From assembly GCF_018310535.1 (NCBI RefSeq), contig NZ_CP074102.1, positions 4,588,001 to 4,652,000 of the forward strand: 64,000 bases of DNA. Reading direction: 5' to 3'. A program made the translations under genes and the position numbers. Source of the stretch: Streptomyces mirabilis. Its GTDB lineage: Bacteria > Actinomycetota > Actinomycetes > Streptomycetales > Streptomycetaceae. Below are positions 35,292 to 43,722 of the stretch, piece by piece (position 1 is the stretch's first letter; every line of letters begins with the position of its first letter). The notes under the pieces were generated by a model, which was not told the DNA's origin, did no database searches, and saw only the letters and a program-made list of their open reading frames with translations.

Positions 35292-35729
35292 ATGGACCCC
35301 ATGTCCGGTCCTTACGTCATCCGCGGCTCCGTCTCCCTGCCCGAGGCCGAGCTCCTGTGGCGTTTCTCCCGCTCCAGCGGGCCCGGCGGACAGCACGTCA
35401 ACACCAGTGACTCGCAGGTCGAGCTGAGGTTCGACCTCGCGAAGACCGAGGCGCTGCCCCCGGTCTGGAAGGAGCGCGCCCTCGCCAAGCTCGCCGGGCG
35501 GCTCGCCGACGGCGTCATCAGCGTCCGCGCGTCCGAGCACCGGTCGCAGTGGCGCAACCGGGAGACCGCGGCCGTACGACTCGCCTCCCTGCTCGCCGAG
35601 GCCACCGCGCCACCGCCCAAGCCCCGCCGGGCCACCCGCATCCCCCGGGGGATCAACGAACGGCGGCTGCGCGAGAAGAAACAGCGCTCCGACACCAAGC
35701 GGGGCCGCTCCGGACGCGACTGGGGTTAG
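35292..35729 (+). CDS. arfB: ArfB/YaeJ ribosome-rescue hydrolase
   Basis: 145 residues. Catalytic GGQ in SSGPGGQHVNTSDSQ and a basic C-terminal tail (ERRLREKKQRSDTKRGR) that enters the empty mRNA channel are both present. It releases peptides from ribosomes stalled on truncated mRNAs. No ribosome binding site precedes either candidate start (35292 or 35301). It is divergent from terD. Confidence 0.93.
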   Translation: MDPMSGPYVIRGSVSLPEAELLWRFSRSSGPGGQHVNTSDSQVELRFDLAKTEALPPVWKERALAKLAGRLADGVISVRASEHRSQWRNRETAAVRLASLLAEATAPPPKPRRATRIPRGINERRLREKKQRSDTKRGRSGRDWG

Positions 35730-35819
35730 GGGCACCCGCGAGTCTTCCGCGGGCGTGTCGGCCACTGAGTGGGTATGAGGTGACAGGCCTTTGTGGCGAG
35801 TTGTCGCTAATCTCATGGA

Positions 35820-36107
35820 ATGGACGGATACGAGGACAGGGCGCACCTGGAGTGGTGGGCCAATCGATCGACCTGCCTGGCGCGGATCCCCGTCCGGCTG
35901 CGGCAGGCCGCCGTGCCCGACGCCCGTGCGTGGGACGCCGTCGTCTCCGCGCCGCTGGACAGCGGCGCGCGGGAGGACATGCAGTTCCTGATCGAGGCCA
36001 GTCCGTACTTCACCCTCCGCTTCGCGGACGATTCCGTGAACGAGGTCGAAGTGGAGCGCTCCGGGGACGGTGGTCGGCTGCGGCTGAGCGCCGTCCCGGA
36101 GACGTGA
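35820..36107 (+). CDS. Small conserved hypothetical protein
   Basis: 95 residues, acidic, with DGYEDRAHLEWWANRSTCLARIP and FLIEASPYFTLRFADDSVNEVEVE; no domain recognised. TAATCT (35808-35813) lies exactly 6 bases before the ATG and no ribosome binding site is present, so a leaderless transcript is likely. It lies between arfB and the ECF sigma gene on the same strand. Confidence 0.7.
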   Translation: MDGYEDRAHLEWWANRSTCLARIPVRLRQAAVPDARAWDAVVSAPLDSGAREDMQFLIEASPYFTLRFADDSVNEVEVERSGDGGRLRLSAVPET

Positions 36108-36191
36108 CGTCACATCAGGAGGCCGCGGTCCGTCAATGCCATGACGGGCAAGTCCGTGCCGGACCGCGGCGGCGACCAGGAGATGTGACGT

Positions 36192-37166
36192 ATGAGCGAC
36201 AGCGAATTTCCCGGAGAGAACGGGAATGACGACAAGAATGCGAAGAACGCGAACGCGAAGAAGGCCGAGAACGCGAAGGACGGCGCGAACGCGAACGAAT
36301 TTCTCGCCGCGCGATTCGAATCCCACCGCGATCACCTCCGCGCCGTCGCCTATCGCATGCTCGGCTCCCTCGCGGAGGCCGACGACGCCGTCCAGGAGGC
36401 CTGGCTCAAGCTCAGCCGTGTCGACGCCGACCGGGTCGACAACCTCGGCGGCTGGCTGACGACCGTCGTCGGCCGGGTCTGTCTCGACATGCTGCGCTCC
36501 CGCCGAACCCGTGCCGAGGAGCCGCTCGGCCCCCTGGCGGAGGGGCCCGGCGTCCGGATGCCGGAGCCGGTGCTCAGCCCCGTCTCGGGCATCGACCCCG
36601 AACAGGAGGCGCTGCTCGCCGACTCGGTGGGCCTCGCCCTGTTGGTCGTACTGGAGACGCTGACGCCCGCCGAACGGCTCGCCTTCGTGCTGCACGACCT
36701 GTTCGCGGTGCCCTTCGAGGAGATCGCGCCCATCGTGGGCCGTACGCCGATGGCGTCCCGTCAGCTCGCCAGCCGGGCCCGGCGCAGGGTCCAGGGCGGG
36801 GCGCCCGTGCCCGATCCCGACCTGGCGCGGCAGCGGGCGGTCGTGGACGCGTTCCTCGCGGCGGCGCGGGAGGGCGACCTCGACGCGCTCGTCGCGGTGC
36901 TCGACCCGGACGTGGTGGCGCGGAGCGAGGGCGGGGTGACGGCGGGTGCGATCGCCGTGGCCTCGGGGGCGAGCGGGTACGCGCACCTGGCCCGGATCGC
37001 GCGGCCCGCCCTCGTCAACGGCGCCGCGGGTGTGGTCGTGGTCGCGGAGGGACGCGTCGTCGGTGTCCTCGCCTTCACGGTCGTGCACGGCAGGATCGCC
37101 GTCATCGACATCCTCAACGACCCGGAGCGGCTGGCCGGGCTGGACGTCACCGTCCTCGACCGGTAG
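36192..37166 (+). CDS. ECF41-type RNA polymerase sigma factor
   Basis: 324 residues. A Lys/Asn/Ala-rich low-complexity start (about 15-36, repeats of NAK) is followed by sigma region 2 (ESHRDHLRAVAYRMLGSLAEADDAVQEAWLK), region 4 (LTPAERLAFVLHDLFAVPFEEIA) and a fused SnoaL-like C-terminal domain (about 210-324) with the family DGE-like region degenerated. In ECF41 sigmas the C-terminal domain controls activity in cis. A partner oxidoreductase is typical; the flavin reductase next door is convergent and could be such a target. Ribosome binding site CAGGAG is good. Confidence 0.92.
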   Translation: MSDSEFPGENGNDDKNAKNANAKKAENAKDGANANEFLAARFESHRDHLRAVAYRMLGSLAEADDAVQEAWLKLSRVDADRVDNLGGWLTTVVGRVCLDMLRSRRTRAEEPLGPLAEGPGVRMPEPVLSPVSGIDPEQEALLADSVGLALLVVLETLTPAERLAFVLHDLFAVPFEEIAPIVGRTPMASRQLASRARRRVQGGAPVPDPDLARQRAVVDAFLAAAREGDLDALVAVLDPDVVARSEGGVTAGAIAVASGASGYAHLARIARPALVNGAAGVVVVAEGRVVGVLAFTVVHGRIAVIDILNDPERLAGLDVTVLDR

Positions 37167-37198
37167 CTCCTCGCCCCCAGTCCCTCGAAGAAAGGGCG

Positions 37199-37762
37199 TC
37201 AGCCCAACTGCTGGTAGCGCCCCTTGAAGTACAGCAGCGGTCCGCCGTCCCCGCTCGGTACCGACGCGGTCAGCACCCGCCCGATGACGAGGGTGTGGTC
37301 ACCGGCGGCGACCCGCTGCTCGGTGCGGCACTCCAGGGTCGCCAGGGCGCCGCCCACCAGGAGTGCCCCGGACGTCTCGCCACGGACGTACGGGATGTCC
37401 TCGAAGAGCAGACGGTCGCTGATGCGGCCCTTCATGGCGAAGCGGCCCGCGATGTGGCGCTGGCTCTCGGAGAGCACGGAGACGGCCCACAAGGGCTGTT
37501 CGTCGAGCAGGTCGTCCATGCGGGAGCCCTCGCGCAGGCTGACCATGACGAGGGGCGGGTCCAGGGAGACGGACAGGAAGGCCGTCGCCGTCATGCCGAC
37601 GTCCTCACCGCCGGGGCCTTCCGGGTCCAGCGCGGGCTCGTGCGCGGTCACCAGGACCACACCCGCGGCCAGCCGGGACATGGCGGCACGGAACTCGTCG
37701 TTGCTCACCCCCTCAGCATGCACGGAGGGGGTGAGTGGAGCGGCAGAGGGAGTGTTCAGCAC
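37199..37762 (-). CDS. Flavin reductase family protein
   Basis: 187 residues. FRAAMSRLAAGVVLVTA, GMTATAFLSVSLDPPLVMVSL and DHTLVIGRVL are signatures of FMN-binding flavin:NADH reductases (HpaC/ActVB class), which supply reduced flavin to monooxygenases. No monooxygenase is adjacent. TAGCGT (37774-37769, minus strand) lies exactly 6 bases before the GTG start, so it is probably leaderless. Confidence 0.92.
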   Translation of the reverse strand: MLNTPSAAPLTPSVHAEGVSNDEFRAAMSRLAAGVVLVTAHEPALDPEGPGGEDVGMTATAFLSVSLDPPLVMVSLREGSRMDDLLDEQPLWAVSVLSESQRHIAGRFAMKGRISDRLLFEDIPYVRGETSGALLVGGALATLECRTEQRVAAGDHTLVIGRVLTASVPSGDGGPLLYFKGRYQQLG

Positions 37763-38138
37763 GCCGAAACGCTAGTCTCCGACCCCGGGGAGCCACATCG
37801 GGCCTCGGTCCGAGCCCGGTACTAAGCCTGGTCCTAAGCCGGTCCTAGGTCTCGGGACGGACACAACTGCTCACAGTGTCTACACAGCGTCCAAATAAGC
37901 GTTCAGTAAACACACGGAGGGAATGCAGAAACCCCACTCAATTGCTCATCTTCTGCTGTGACTTGAGTCACAGGAGCCATATTTTGTTGACCCTGTGTAC
38001 CGAGTGGGCAGCGCGCTGTGATTCAGTGGCGGGGAAGCTATGAACGAAGCTACCAAGTAGTACGCGAGAGAACCGTAAGAGAACCAGGTACGCCGAAGAC
38101 AACCCTGGAGTTGCTGCGAGGTCTCGAGGGGAGGGCGA
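37763..38138 (+). promoter_or_regulatory. Long leader/promoter region of the diguanylate cyclase
   Basis: About 375 bases, AT-richer than its neighbours. It contains the inverted repeat GTGACT-TG-AGTCAC (37958-37971), a good dimeric operator candidate, and repeated GGTCCTAAG-like words (about 37820-37850). The cdgB homologue of S. coelicolor is a known BldD target; the repeat resembles but does not exactly match the BldD consensus spacing. No riboswitch fold was recognised. Confidence 0.5.
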
Positions 38139-39863
38139 ATGGAGACCGAGTCGGAGCCCTATGTCCGTCTTGCGACCCTGCGGCAACTGCATCAGGTGAT
38201 GGCGGACATGAACACCGCGCGGAGCCTGGCGGACACGCTGCAGACCGTCGCCGACGGCGTGGTCACGGGCCTCGGCTACGAGCTGGCGTGTGTCAATCTC
38301 GTACGCCCCGACGGCGACCTCGTGGTCGCCGCGCTCGCCGGCAACTCCGCCGCCGAAGCGCTGATCACCGGCCGGGTCGGCTCCCGCGCCTCCTGGGACC
38401 GCCGGCTGAACATGGGCGAGGCCTGGGGTGATCTGCGCTTCATTCCGCACACCGAGGGCTGGGTCCTCGACGACGACGACGTACCGCAGTGGTACACCGA
38501 CGGGCCCGCGCCGCGCTTCGAGGACGAGTGGCATCCCTCCGACCGCCTCTTCGCGCCGATGTACAGCCCCGGTGTCTCCGGCGCCAGCACCGGTGAGCTG
38601 ATCGGCGTCCTGTCCGTGGACCGGCCGCGCAACGGACGGCGCCCCGGCGCGTGGGGGCGCGAGGCGCTCCAGATGTACGCCTTCCAGGCCGCCATCGCCA
38701 TCAGCAACGCGCGTCTACGAGCCAATATGCAGCGCGCCCTGGTCCGCCTCGAGCGTGAGCAGCAGGCCCTGCGCGCCAGCGAGGAGAGCTTCCGGCAGGC
38801 CTTCGAGTACGCCCCCTCCGGCATGGCCATCGCCGAGATGGGCGGCGACCAGCACGGCCGCATCCTGCGTACGAACGACGCCCTGTGCCGCCTCCTCGGC
38901 CGCCCCGCCTCCGCGATGCGCCGCTACTCCTTCTCCGACCTCGTGCACCCCGAGGACATCGGCACCCTGCTCCGGACGTCCGCCGAGGGCGGGCGCGCCG
39001 AGCTCAGACTCGGCCGCCGCGACGGCACCTACGTCTGGGTCTCGCTGCGCAACTCCGTCGTCGCGGACGCCGCCGACGGCCCCCGCTTCCTGCTCACGCA
39101 CGTCGAGGACATAGAGGAACGCAAGCGCCGCGAGCTCCAGCTCGCCCACCGCGCCTCGCACGACTCGCTCACCGGCCTGCCGAACTCGGCCGAGCTGCGC
39201 TCCCGCCTCGGCTCCCGCCTCTGCCAGCGCCCCGGGGCCCTTCAGCCGGGCACGGTCGAGTCGCTGGACGCGGCGTACGGGCACGGTCCGTTCGCGGACC
39301 AGGCGGCCGAGCACAACTCCTACGACGGCCACCCCGGAGGCGGCGCAGGCGCCGCGGGCAACGGGAGCGGGCACGGGTTCGACCTCGCCGCGGGCTTCGA
39401 CGCGTACGACGCCTTCGACCACCATGTGCACACCATCGCGCCCGAGGGCGAGACGGACGACGGCACCAAGGGGCTCGCGGTGCTCTTCTGCGACCTCGAC
39501 GGCTTCAAGTCGATCAACGACCGCTTCGGGCACAACGCGGGCGACGCGGTGCTCATCGAGGTCGCCAGACGCCTGACGAACGGTGTCCGGGACGGCGACA
39601 CGGTGGCCAGGCTCGGCGGTGACGAGTTCGTGGTGCTCGCCGACGGGCTCGGCCGGGCCGACGCGGCCGACCTCGCCGTACGACTGCGGAACGCGATCAT
39701 CCCGCCGATCCGTGTGGACGGCCGGGCCGTCCGGGTGGGCGCCAGCTTCGGCATCGGGTGGGCACACTGTGGCATGACGGCGGACGAGGTCTTGAAATCC
39801 GCTGACGAACGTATGTACGTCGAGAAACGGTCTCGTCCCAAACAGCATCGGCGTGCCGGATAA
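38139..39863 (+). CDS. cdgB: GAF-PAS-GGDEF diguanylate cyclase (CdgB type)
   Basis: 574 residues: GAF domain (about 20-195), short coiled coil, PAS (about 215-330) and a GGDEF domain. The active site GGDEF (493-497) and the product-inhibition I-site RDGD (484-487) are both intact, so it should make c-di-GMP with feedback control. There is no EAL domain. Between the start of the GGDEF domain (SLTGLPNSAELRSRL) and LAVLFCDLDGFK lies a 75-90-residue Gly/Ala/His-rich insert. In Streptomyces, c-di-GMP acts through BldD to hold back sporulation. Confidence 0.92.
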   Translation: METESEPYVRLATLRQLHQVMADMNTARSLADTLQTVADGVVTGLGYELACVNLVRPDGDLVVAALAGNSAAEALITGRVGSRASWDRRLNMGEAWGDLRFIPHTEGWVLDDDDVPQWYTDGPAPRFEDEWHPSDRLFAPMYSPGVSGASTGELIGVLSVDRPRNGRRPGAWGREALQMYAFQAAIAISNARLRANMQRALVRLEREQQALRASEESFRQAFEYAPSGMAIAEMGGDQHGRILRTNDALCRLLGRPASAMRRYSFSDLVHPEDIGTLLRTSAEGGRAELRLGRRDGTYVWVSLRNSVVADAADGPRFLLTHVEDIEERKRRELQLAHRASHDSLTGLPNSAELRSRLGSRLCQRPGALQPGTVESLDAAYGHGPFADQAAEHNSYDGHPGGGAGAAGNGSGHGFDLAAGFDAYDAFDHHVHTIAPEGETDDGTKGLAVLFCDLDGFKSINDRFGHNAGDAVLIEVARRLTNGVRDGDTVARLGGDEFVVLADGLGRADAADLAVRLRNAIIPPIRVDGRAVRVGASFGIGWAHCGMTADEVLKSADERMYVEKRSRPKQHRRAG

Positions 39864-39980
39864 GTCACAGGTCAGTGGGTTGATGCGGTGAAGCCCACCC
39901 GTTTGGCCCCCTGGGAGCGGGTAGGCTCGCCATTCATCCATGTACCGCATCTGAACCGCACCTGTTGAGGAGACCAAGGG

Positions 39981-40946
39981 ATGACGCCCGGCAACAACGG
40001 CGCGAGCACGCCCGAGGACGACGACCCGTTCGGCTACTTGTACGCCGACGGTCAGGCCAACGGCGCCACTCCGCCCAGCGGAGGCGGCGGCTACGGCTAC
40101 CCCGGCTCGGTCAACCGGGTGCGGGCGGTCGGCGAACGCCAGTACGGACAGCAGCAGCCCGGTTACGGCCAGCAGGCTCCTACCGCGCAGTACGGCCAGC
40201 AGGGCGCGCCGACCGCACCGTACGGCCAGGTGCCGCAGCAGGGCGCCTACGGCCAGCCGAACGCGCACTACGCGGCGCCCGAGACCGTCCCCGGCGAGTC
40301 CCCGACCGGCCGGCAGTCGTCGGGAGGCGGCGGTCGCGGCCGCGGACCGAACACCAAGGGCCTGCTGATCGGCGCCATCGCCGTGGTCGCCGCCGTCGTC
40401 ATCGGCATCGGCATCGCCATGATGAACGACAACTCGAACGACAATAAGAGCGGTAACACGGCGGGTTCGACCCCGTCGCAGTCCCAGAGCGCCCAGCCGA
40501 GCCAGTCGGCCAGCAGCAGCGCGAGCGCGGGGGACCTGCCGACGATCGACGCGAAGGCGTTGAACCTCGGGCCAGGAGTGAGCAGGGCATCCGACACCAA
40601 GGGAGCGAAGGCGGACGGCGGGGTCTATGTGACTGGCTTCAACCAGGTTGGCGCCAAAGTCACGTGGACCGTCAATGGCATTGAGAAGGCTGGCTCCTAC
40701 CGGTTGTACGTGCGTTATGACATCCCGGGCGTGGACGCCGACGCGACACTGACAGTCAACGGCAAGGCCAACGCACAGCCCCTGGGCATGAAGAATTTCA
40801 TCGGCTCACCGAAGGGCGACTTGGAGAAGGGTTGGCAGTCCACTTGGGCTCCCGTGAACCTGAGCAAGGGGACCAACGTGTTGGAGATCTCCTGTGGCCA
40901 GGGGAACCAATGCAACGCCTTCCTGGACCAATTGTGGCTGCAGTAG
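39981..40946 (+). CDS. Q/Y/G-rich membrane protein with carbohydrate-binding-like domain
   Basis: 321 residues. Cytoplasmic N-terminal region (1-120) rich in Gln, Tyr, Gly and Pro with YGQQ repeats (prion-like), one membrane helix (about 127-147), a Ser/Gln linker and an outer beta domain (about 185-321) with VTWTVNGIEKAGSYRLYVRYD and CGQGNQCNAFLDQLWLQ, resembling CBM35/CBM6-type lectin domains. The outer-domain DNA has lower GC than the rest. It may bind cell-wall or polysaccharide ligands; this is inferred. Confidence 0.78.
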   Translation: MTPGNNGASTPEDDDPFGYLYADGQANGATPPSGGGGYGYPGSVNRVRAVGERQYGQQQPGYGQQAPTAQYGQQGAPTAPYGQVPQQGAYGQPNAHYAAPETVPGESPTGRQSSGGGGRGRGPNTKGLLIGAIAVVAAVVIGIGIAMMNDNSNDNKSGNTAGSTPSQSQSAQPSQSASSSASAGDLPTIDAKALNLGPGVSRASDTKGAKADGGVYVTGFNQVGAKVTWTVNGIEKAGSYRLYVRYDIPGVDADATLTVNGKANAQPLGMKNFIGSPKGDLEKGWQSTWAPVNLSKGTNVLEISCGQGNQCNAFLDQLWLQ

Positions 40947-40962
40947 GGGTCCGATAACGCAA

Positions 40963-40992
40963 ACGGTCCGCCGGGGAGCTCCGGCGGACCGT
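40963..40992. terminator. Terminator between convergent genes
   Basis: Perfect 12-bp stem ACGGTCCGCCGG / CCGGCGGACCGT with a GGAGCT loop. Confidence 0.8.
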
Positions 40993-41007
40993 CATGAGAG
41001 CCTCAGA

Positions 41008-41361
41008 TCAGGCGATACGGCCGAACCCAACACACTGATCTGCGACCCACCGCTTCTTGCCCTCCCATTTGAGGGGTGTCCATGTGTTGTGCGTCGCGCC
41101 TCCGCTCGTGCAGCGATATGACCCACCTGTGACGTCGCCTGTGCAATTGGATACCCAGCAGGGAACGGCGTCCGGTGTGCCATGGCCAAGCGCGTGGACC
41201 CTGAGCACTGCAGTTGAGGATGTCGACGTACCTTCACGGAGAGTCCAGTCCGTGGAGCCATACGCACCTGAAACGGAAGCGTGTGCAGGTGCGGCAGCGA
41301 AGAGGAGCGACGCTGCCAGCGCGCCGGGCACGGCAGCCATGCGCGTGATTGTTCGTATCAC
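41008..41361 (-). CDS. Small secreted protein, SH3-like
   Basis: 117 residues with a signal peptide (cleavage after AAPAHA, about residue 28). The mature part has four cysteines (PCW, NCTG, RCTS, QCVG) and a short beta fold with TLREGTSTSSTAVLRV, as in bacterial SH3 or other secreted binding modules. GC content and codon use are lower than in the flanking genes, suggesting recent gain. The GTG start at 41361 or the internal ATG (41340) are both possible. Confidence 0.65.
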   Translation of the reverse strand: MIRTITRMAAVPGALAASLLFAAAPAHASVSGAYGSTDWTLREGTSTSSTAVLRVHALGHGTPDAVPCWVSNCTGDVTGGSYRCTSGGATHNTWTPLKWEGKKRWVADQCVGFGRIA

Positions 41362-41499
41362 AGAGTCCCCAATTCTGGTTCTTTCGCCGCTGGTCAGCGC
41401 GACGAATAGATGATCATCAGATCATCTGTCGGGCGCGAGGGGAAGAGCGGTTCTTGGTCAGTTCCTGCGGCGGCTTAGAAGGCGAGAGCTGGGACACTC

Positions 41500-42429
41500 T
41501 CACGCCGCCGATGGCTCCCCCGTCACCGCCACTCGCCTCAGCAACGCCTCGTATCCAACCCGGTCGAACTCGCCCGCCACCGGTGCCAGTACGGTCGCCG
41601 CGGACAGGGCGACGGCCCGGGCCAGGCGCTCCGGCCATGGCAGGTGCTCCACCAGTCCCGACAGCAGGCCCGCGACCGCCGAGTCGCCCGCGCCGGTCGG
41701 GTTGCCGTGGACGCGGCGTGGTGGGGTGGCGCGCCAGAGGCCGTCCGGAGTGTGGGCGAGCAGGCCCTGGGCGCCCAGTGAGGCCACGACGGCGTGCGCG
41801 CCGCGCCTGCGGGCGTCCCGGGTCGCCTGCAACGGTTCGTGGGAGCCGGTGAGTTCGGCCAGTTCGTCGGTGTTCGGCTTGACGATGTCGGGACGGGCGG
41901 CGACGCCCCGTCGCAGGGGTTCGCCGCTGGTGTCCAGGAGGACCGGGACGGCCGCCGCGCGGGCCGCGCGGATCAGCCCGGCGTAGGCGCCCACCGGCAC
42001 CCCCGGCGGCAGGCTGCCGCACAGGGCCACCGCCGAGGCGGAGCGCAGCAGCACTTCGTACGCCTCCTGGAAGGCCGCCCACTCGGCAGGGGTGATCTCC
42101 GGTCCTGGCTCGTTGAGTTGAGTGGTGTCACCCGTCGTCGTGTCCACCACGGCTATCGTGCGGCGCGTCGGCCCCTCGACCGGGATCAGCGCGTCCACCA
42201 CCCCGGGTGTGTCCGTGAGTTGGTCCCGCAGGGCGCGGCCCGTCACGCCGCCCGTGAAGCCCGTGACGGTCACCTCGTGGCCGAGGGCGGCGAGCACCCG
42301 GGCCACGTTCAGGCCCTTGCCGCCGGGGCGTTCGGTCACCTCGGTCACCCGGTGCGCGGTGTGCGGGCGCAGGGACCGTACGCGATAGGTGATGTCGAGA
42401 GCGGTGTTCAGTGTGACCGTGAGGATCAT
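41500..42429 (-). CDS. PfkB-family hexose kinase (1-phosphofructokinase-like)
   Basis: 309 residues from ATG 42429 (MILTVTLNTALDITY, the canonical start). GGKGLNVARVLAALG and NPTGAGDSAVAGLLSG (catalytic Asp in GAGD) define the family; relatives phosphorylate fructose-1-P, fructose-6-P or tagatose-6-P. It is 147 bases downstream of nagA on the same strand, so it may handle a phosphorylated hexose from amino-sugar breakdown. Exact substrate unknown. Confidence 0.9.
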   Translation of the reverse strand: MILTVTLNTALDITYRVRSLRPHTAHRVTEVTERPGGKGLNVARVLAALGHEVTVTGFTGGVTGRALRDQLTDTPGVVDALIPVEGPTRRTIAVVDTTTGDTTQLNEPGPEITPAEWAAFQEAYEVLLRSASAVALCGSLPPGVPVGAYAGLIRAARAAAVPVLLDTSGEPLRRGVAARPDIVKPNTDELAELTGSHEPLQATRDARRRGAHAVVASLGAQGLLAHTPDGLWRATPPRRVHGNPTGAGDSAVAGLLSGLVEHLPWPERLARAVALSAATVLAPVAGEFDRVGYEALLRRVAVTGEPSAA

Positions 42430-42576
42430 CCGGACCGACCTCCCTCGATGAATGCGCTGGCCGACAGTTTCGAGTTCCGGGGAATCCGGAGGCTCGATCA
42501 TGCCAAAGACAACGGCGGTCGGCCCAGTCCCGGGACGACCGCCGTACGTCACATCGCGCTCCAATCGGAGGGCGAA

Positions 42577-43722
42577 TCAGCCCAGTTGTGGGTCAACCAC
42601 CCATTCGCCCCGGCGCATCACGCCCTTGAGGGCGAACTCCGCGTCCAGGACCACCAGGTCGGCGTCCTTGCCCGGTTCCAGGGAGCCCACCGTGTCGTAC
42701 AGGCCGAGCAGACGGGCCGGGTTGGCCGACAGGGCCGCGACGATGTCCTCGACCGGCAGCCGGTCGACGGTCACCGCCCGCTGGAAGGCGCGGTCGAGGG
42801 TGAGCGTGGAGCCCGCGATCGAGCCGCCCTCCACCAGCCGGGCGACCCCTTCGCTGACCTCGACCTCCAGCGGGCCGAGCCGATAGCGGCCGTCGCCGAA
42901 GCCCGCCGCGTCCATGGCGTCCGTGATGAACGCCACCCGGTCCGCGCCCGCGTGATGGAACGCCAGCTGGAGCGCGGCGGGGTGGAGGTGGGTGCCGTCG
43001 TTGATCAGCTCGACGGTGATCCGCTCGTCCTCCAGGAGGGCGGCGATGGGGCCGGGCGTGCGGTGTCCGAGCGCGGGCATGGCGTTGAACAGGTGCGTGG
43101 CGACGGTCGCGCCCGCCTCGATGGCCTCCACCGTCTGCTCGTACGTCGCGTCCGTGTGCCCGATCGCCGCGATCACCCCGTGCTCGGCCAGCAGGCGTAC
43201 GGAGTCGATGCCGCCCGGCAGCTCGGTGGCGAGGGTGACCATGCTGGCTCGGCCGCGCGCCGCGTCGATCAGCTTGCGGACCTCGGCCGGGTCCGGGTGG
43301 CGCAGCAGTTCCTCGGAGTGCGCGCCCTTGCGGCACGGCGAGATGAACGGGCCCTCGAAGTGGATGCCGGCGATGTCGCCCTGCTCGGCCAGCTCGGAGA
43401 GCAGCCCGGCGCGCTGGGCGAGTCCGTCCATGTCACCGGTCACGGTCGAGGCGACGAGGGTGGTGGTGCCGTGCAGCCGGTGGGTGTGGACGCCCCGCAG
43501 GACCTCCTCGACGGTGCCGGAGGTGAAGGAGGCGCCGCCGCCGCCGTGGTTGTGGAGGTCCACGAAGCCGGGGACGAGCCAGTGGCCCGACAGGTCCAGT
43601 GTCCGCGCCGACGAGGGCGCGCTGCCGGCGATGCGTGTGCCGTCGACGATCACACGACCGTCGTCGACGACTCCGGTGGGCAGTACCACCCTGGCACCGG
43701 CGAGAACCGTTCTAGGGGCCAT
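42577..43722 (-). CDS. nagA: N-acetylglucosamine-6-phosphate deacetylase
   Basis: 381 residues. Metal site motifs VDLHNHGGGGASF, GIHFEGPFIS, IGHTDATYEQ, THLFNAM and catalytic Asp in ITDAMDAAG are all present. It removes acetate from GlcNAc-6-P. The ATG overlaps the nagK stop by one base (TGATG), so they form an operon. A twin DasR-type site lies upstream of nagK. Confidence 0.95.
   Translation of the reverse strand: MAPRTVLAGARVVLPTGVVDDGRVIVDGTRIAGSAPSSARTLDLSGHWLVPGFVDLHNHGGGGASFTSGTVEEVLRGVHTHRLHGTTTLVASTVTGDMDGLAQRAGLLSELAEQGDIAGIHFEGPFISPCRKGAHSEELLRHPDPAEVRKLIDAARGRASMVTLATELPGGIDSVRLLAEHGVIAAIGHTDATYEQTVEAIEAGATVATHLFNAMPALGHRTPGPIAALLEDERITVELINDGTHLHPAALQLAFHHAGADRVAFITDAMDAAGFGDGRYRLGPLEVEVSEGVARLVEGGSIAGSTLTLDRAFQRAVTVDRLPVEDIVAALSANPARLLGLYDTVGSLEPGKDADLVVLDAEFALKGVMRRGEWVVDPQLG

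Noticed and set aside
33876..37088. 1070-codon leftward ORF
   Set aside because: It is out of frame with terD and the JAMM-like gene and antisense to arfB and the sigma factor; a high-GC shadow.
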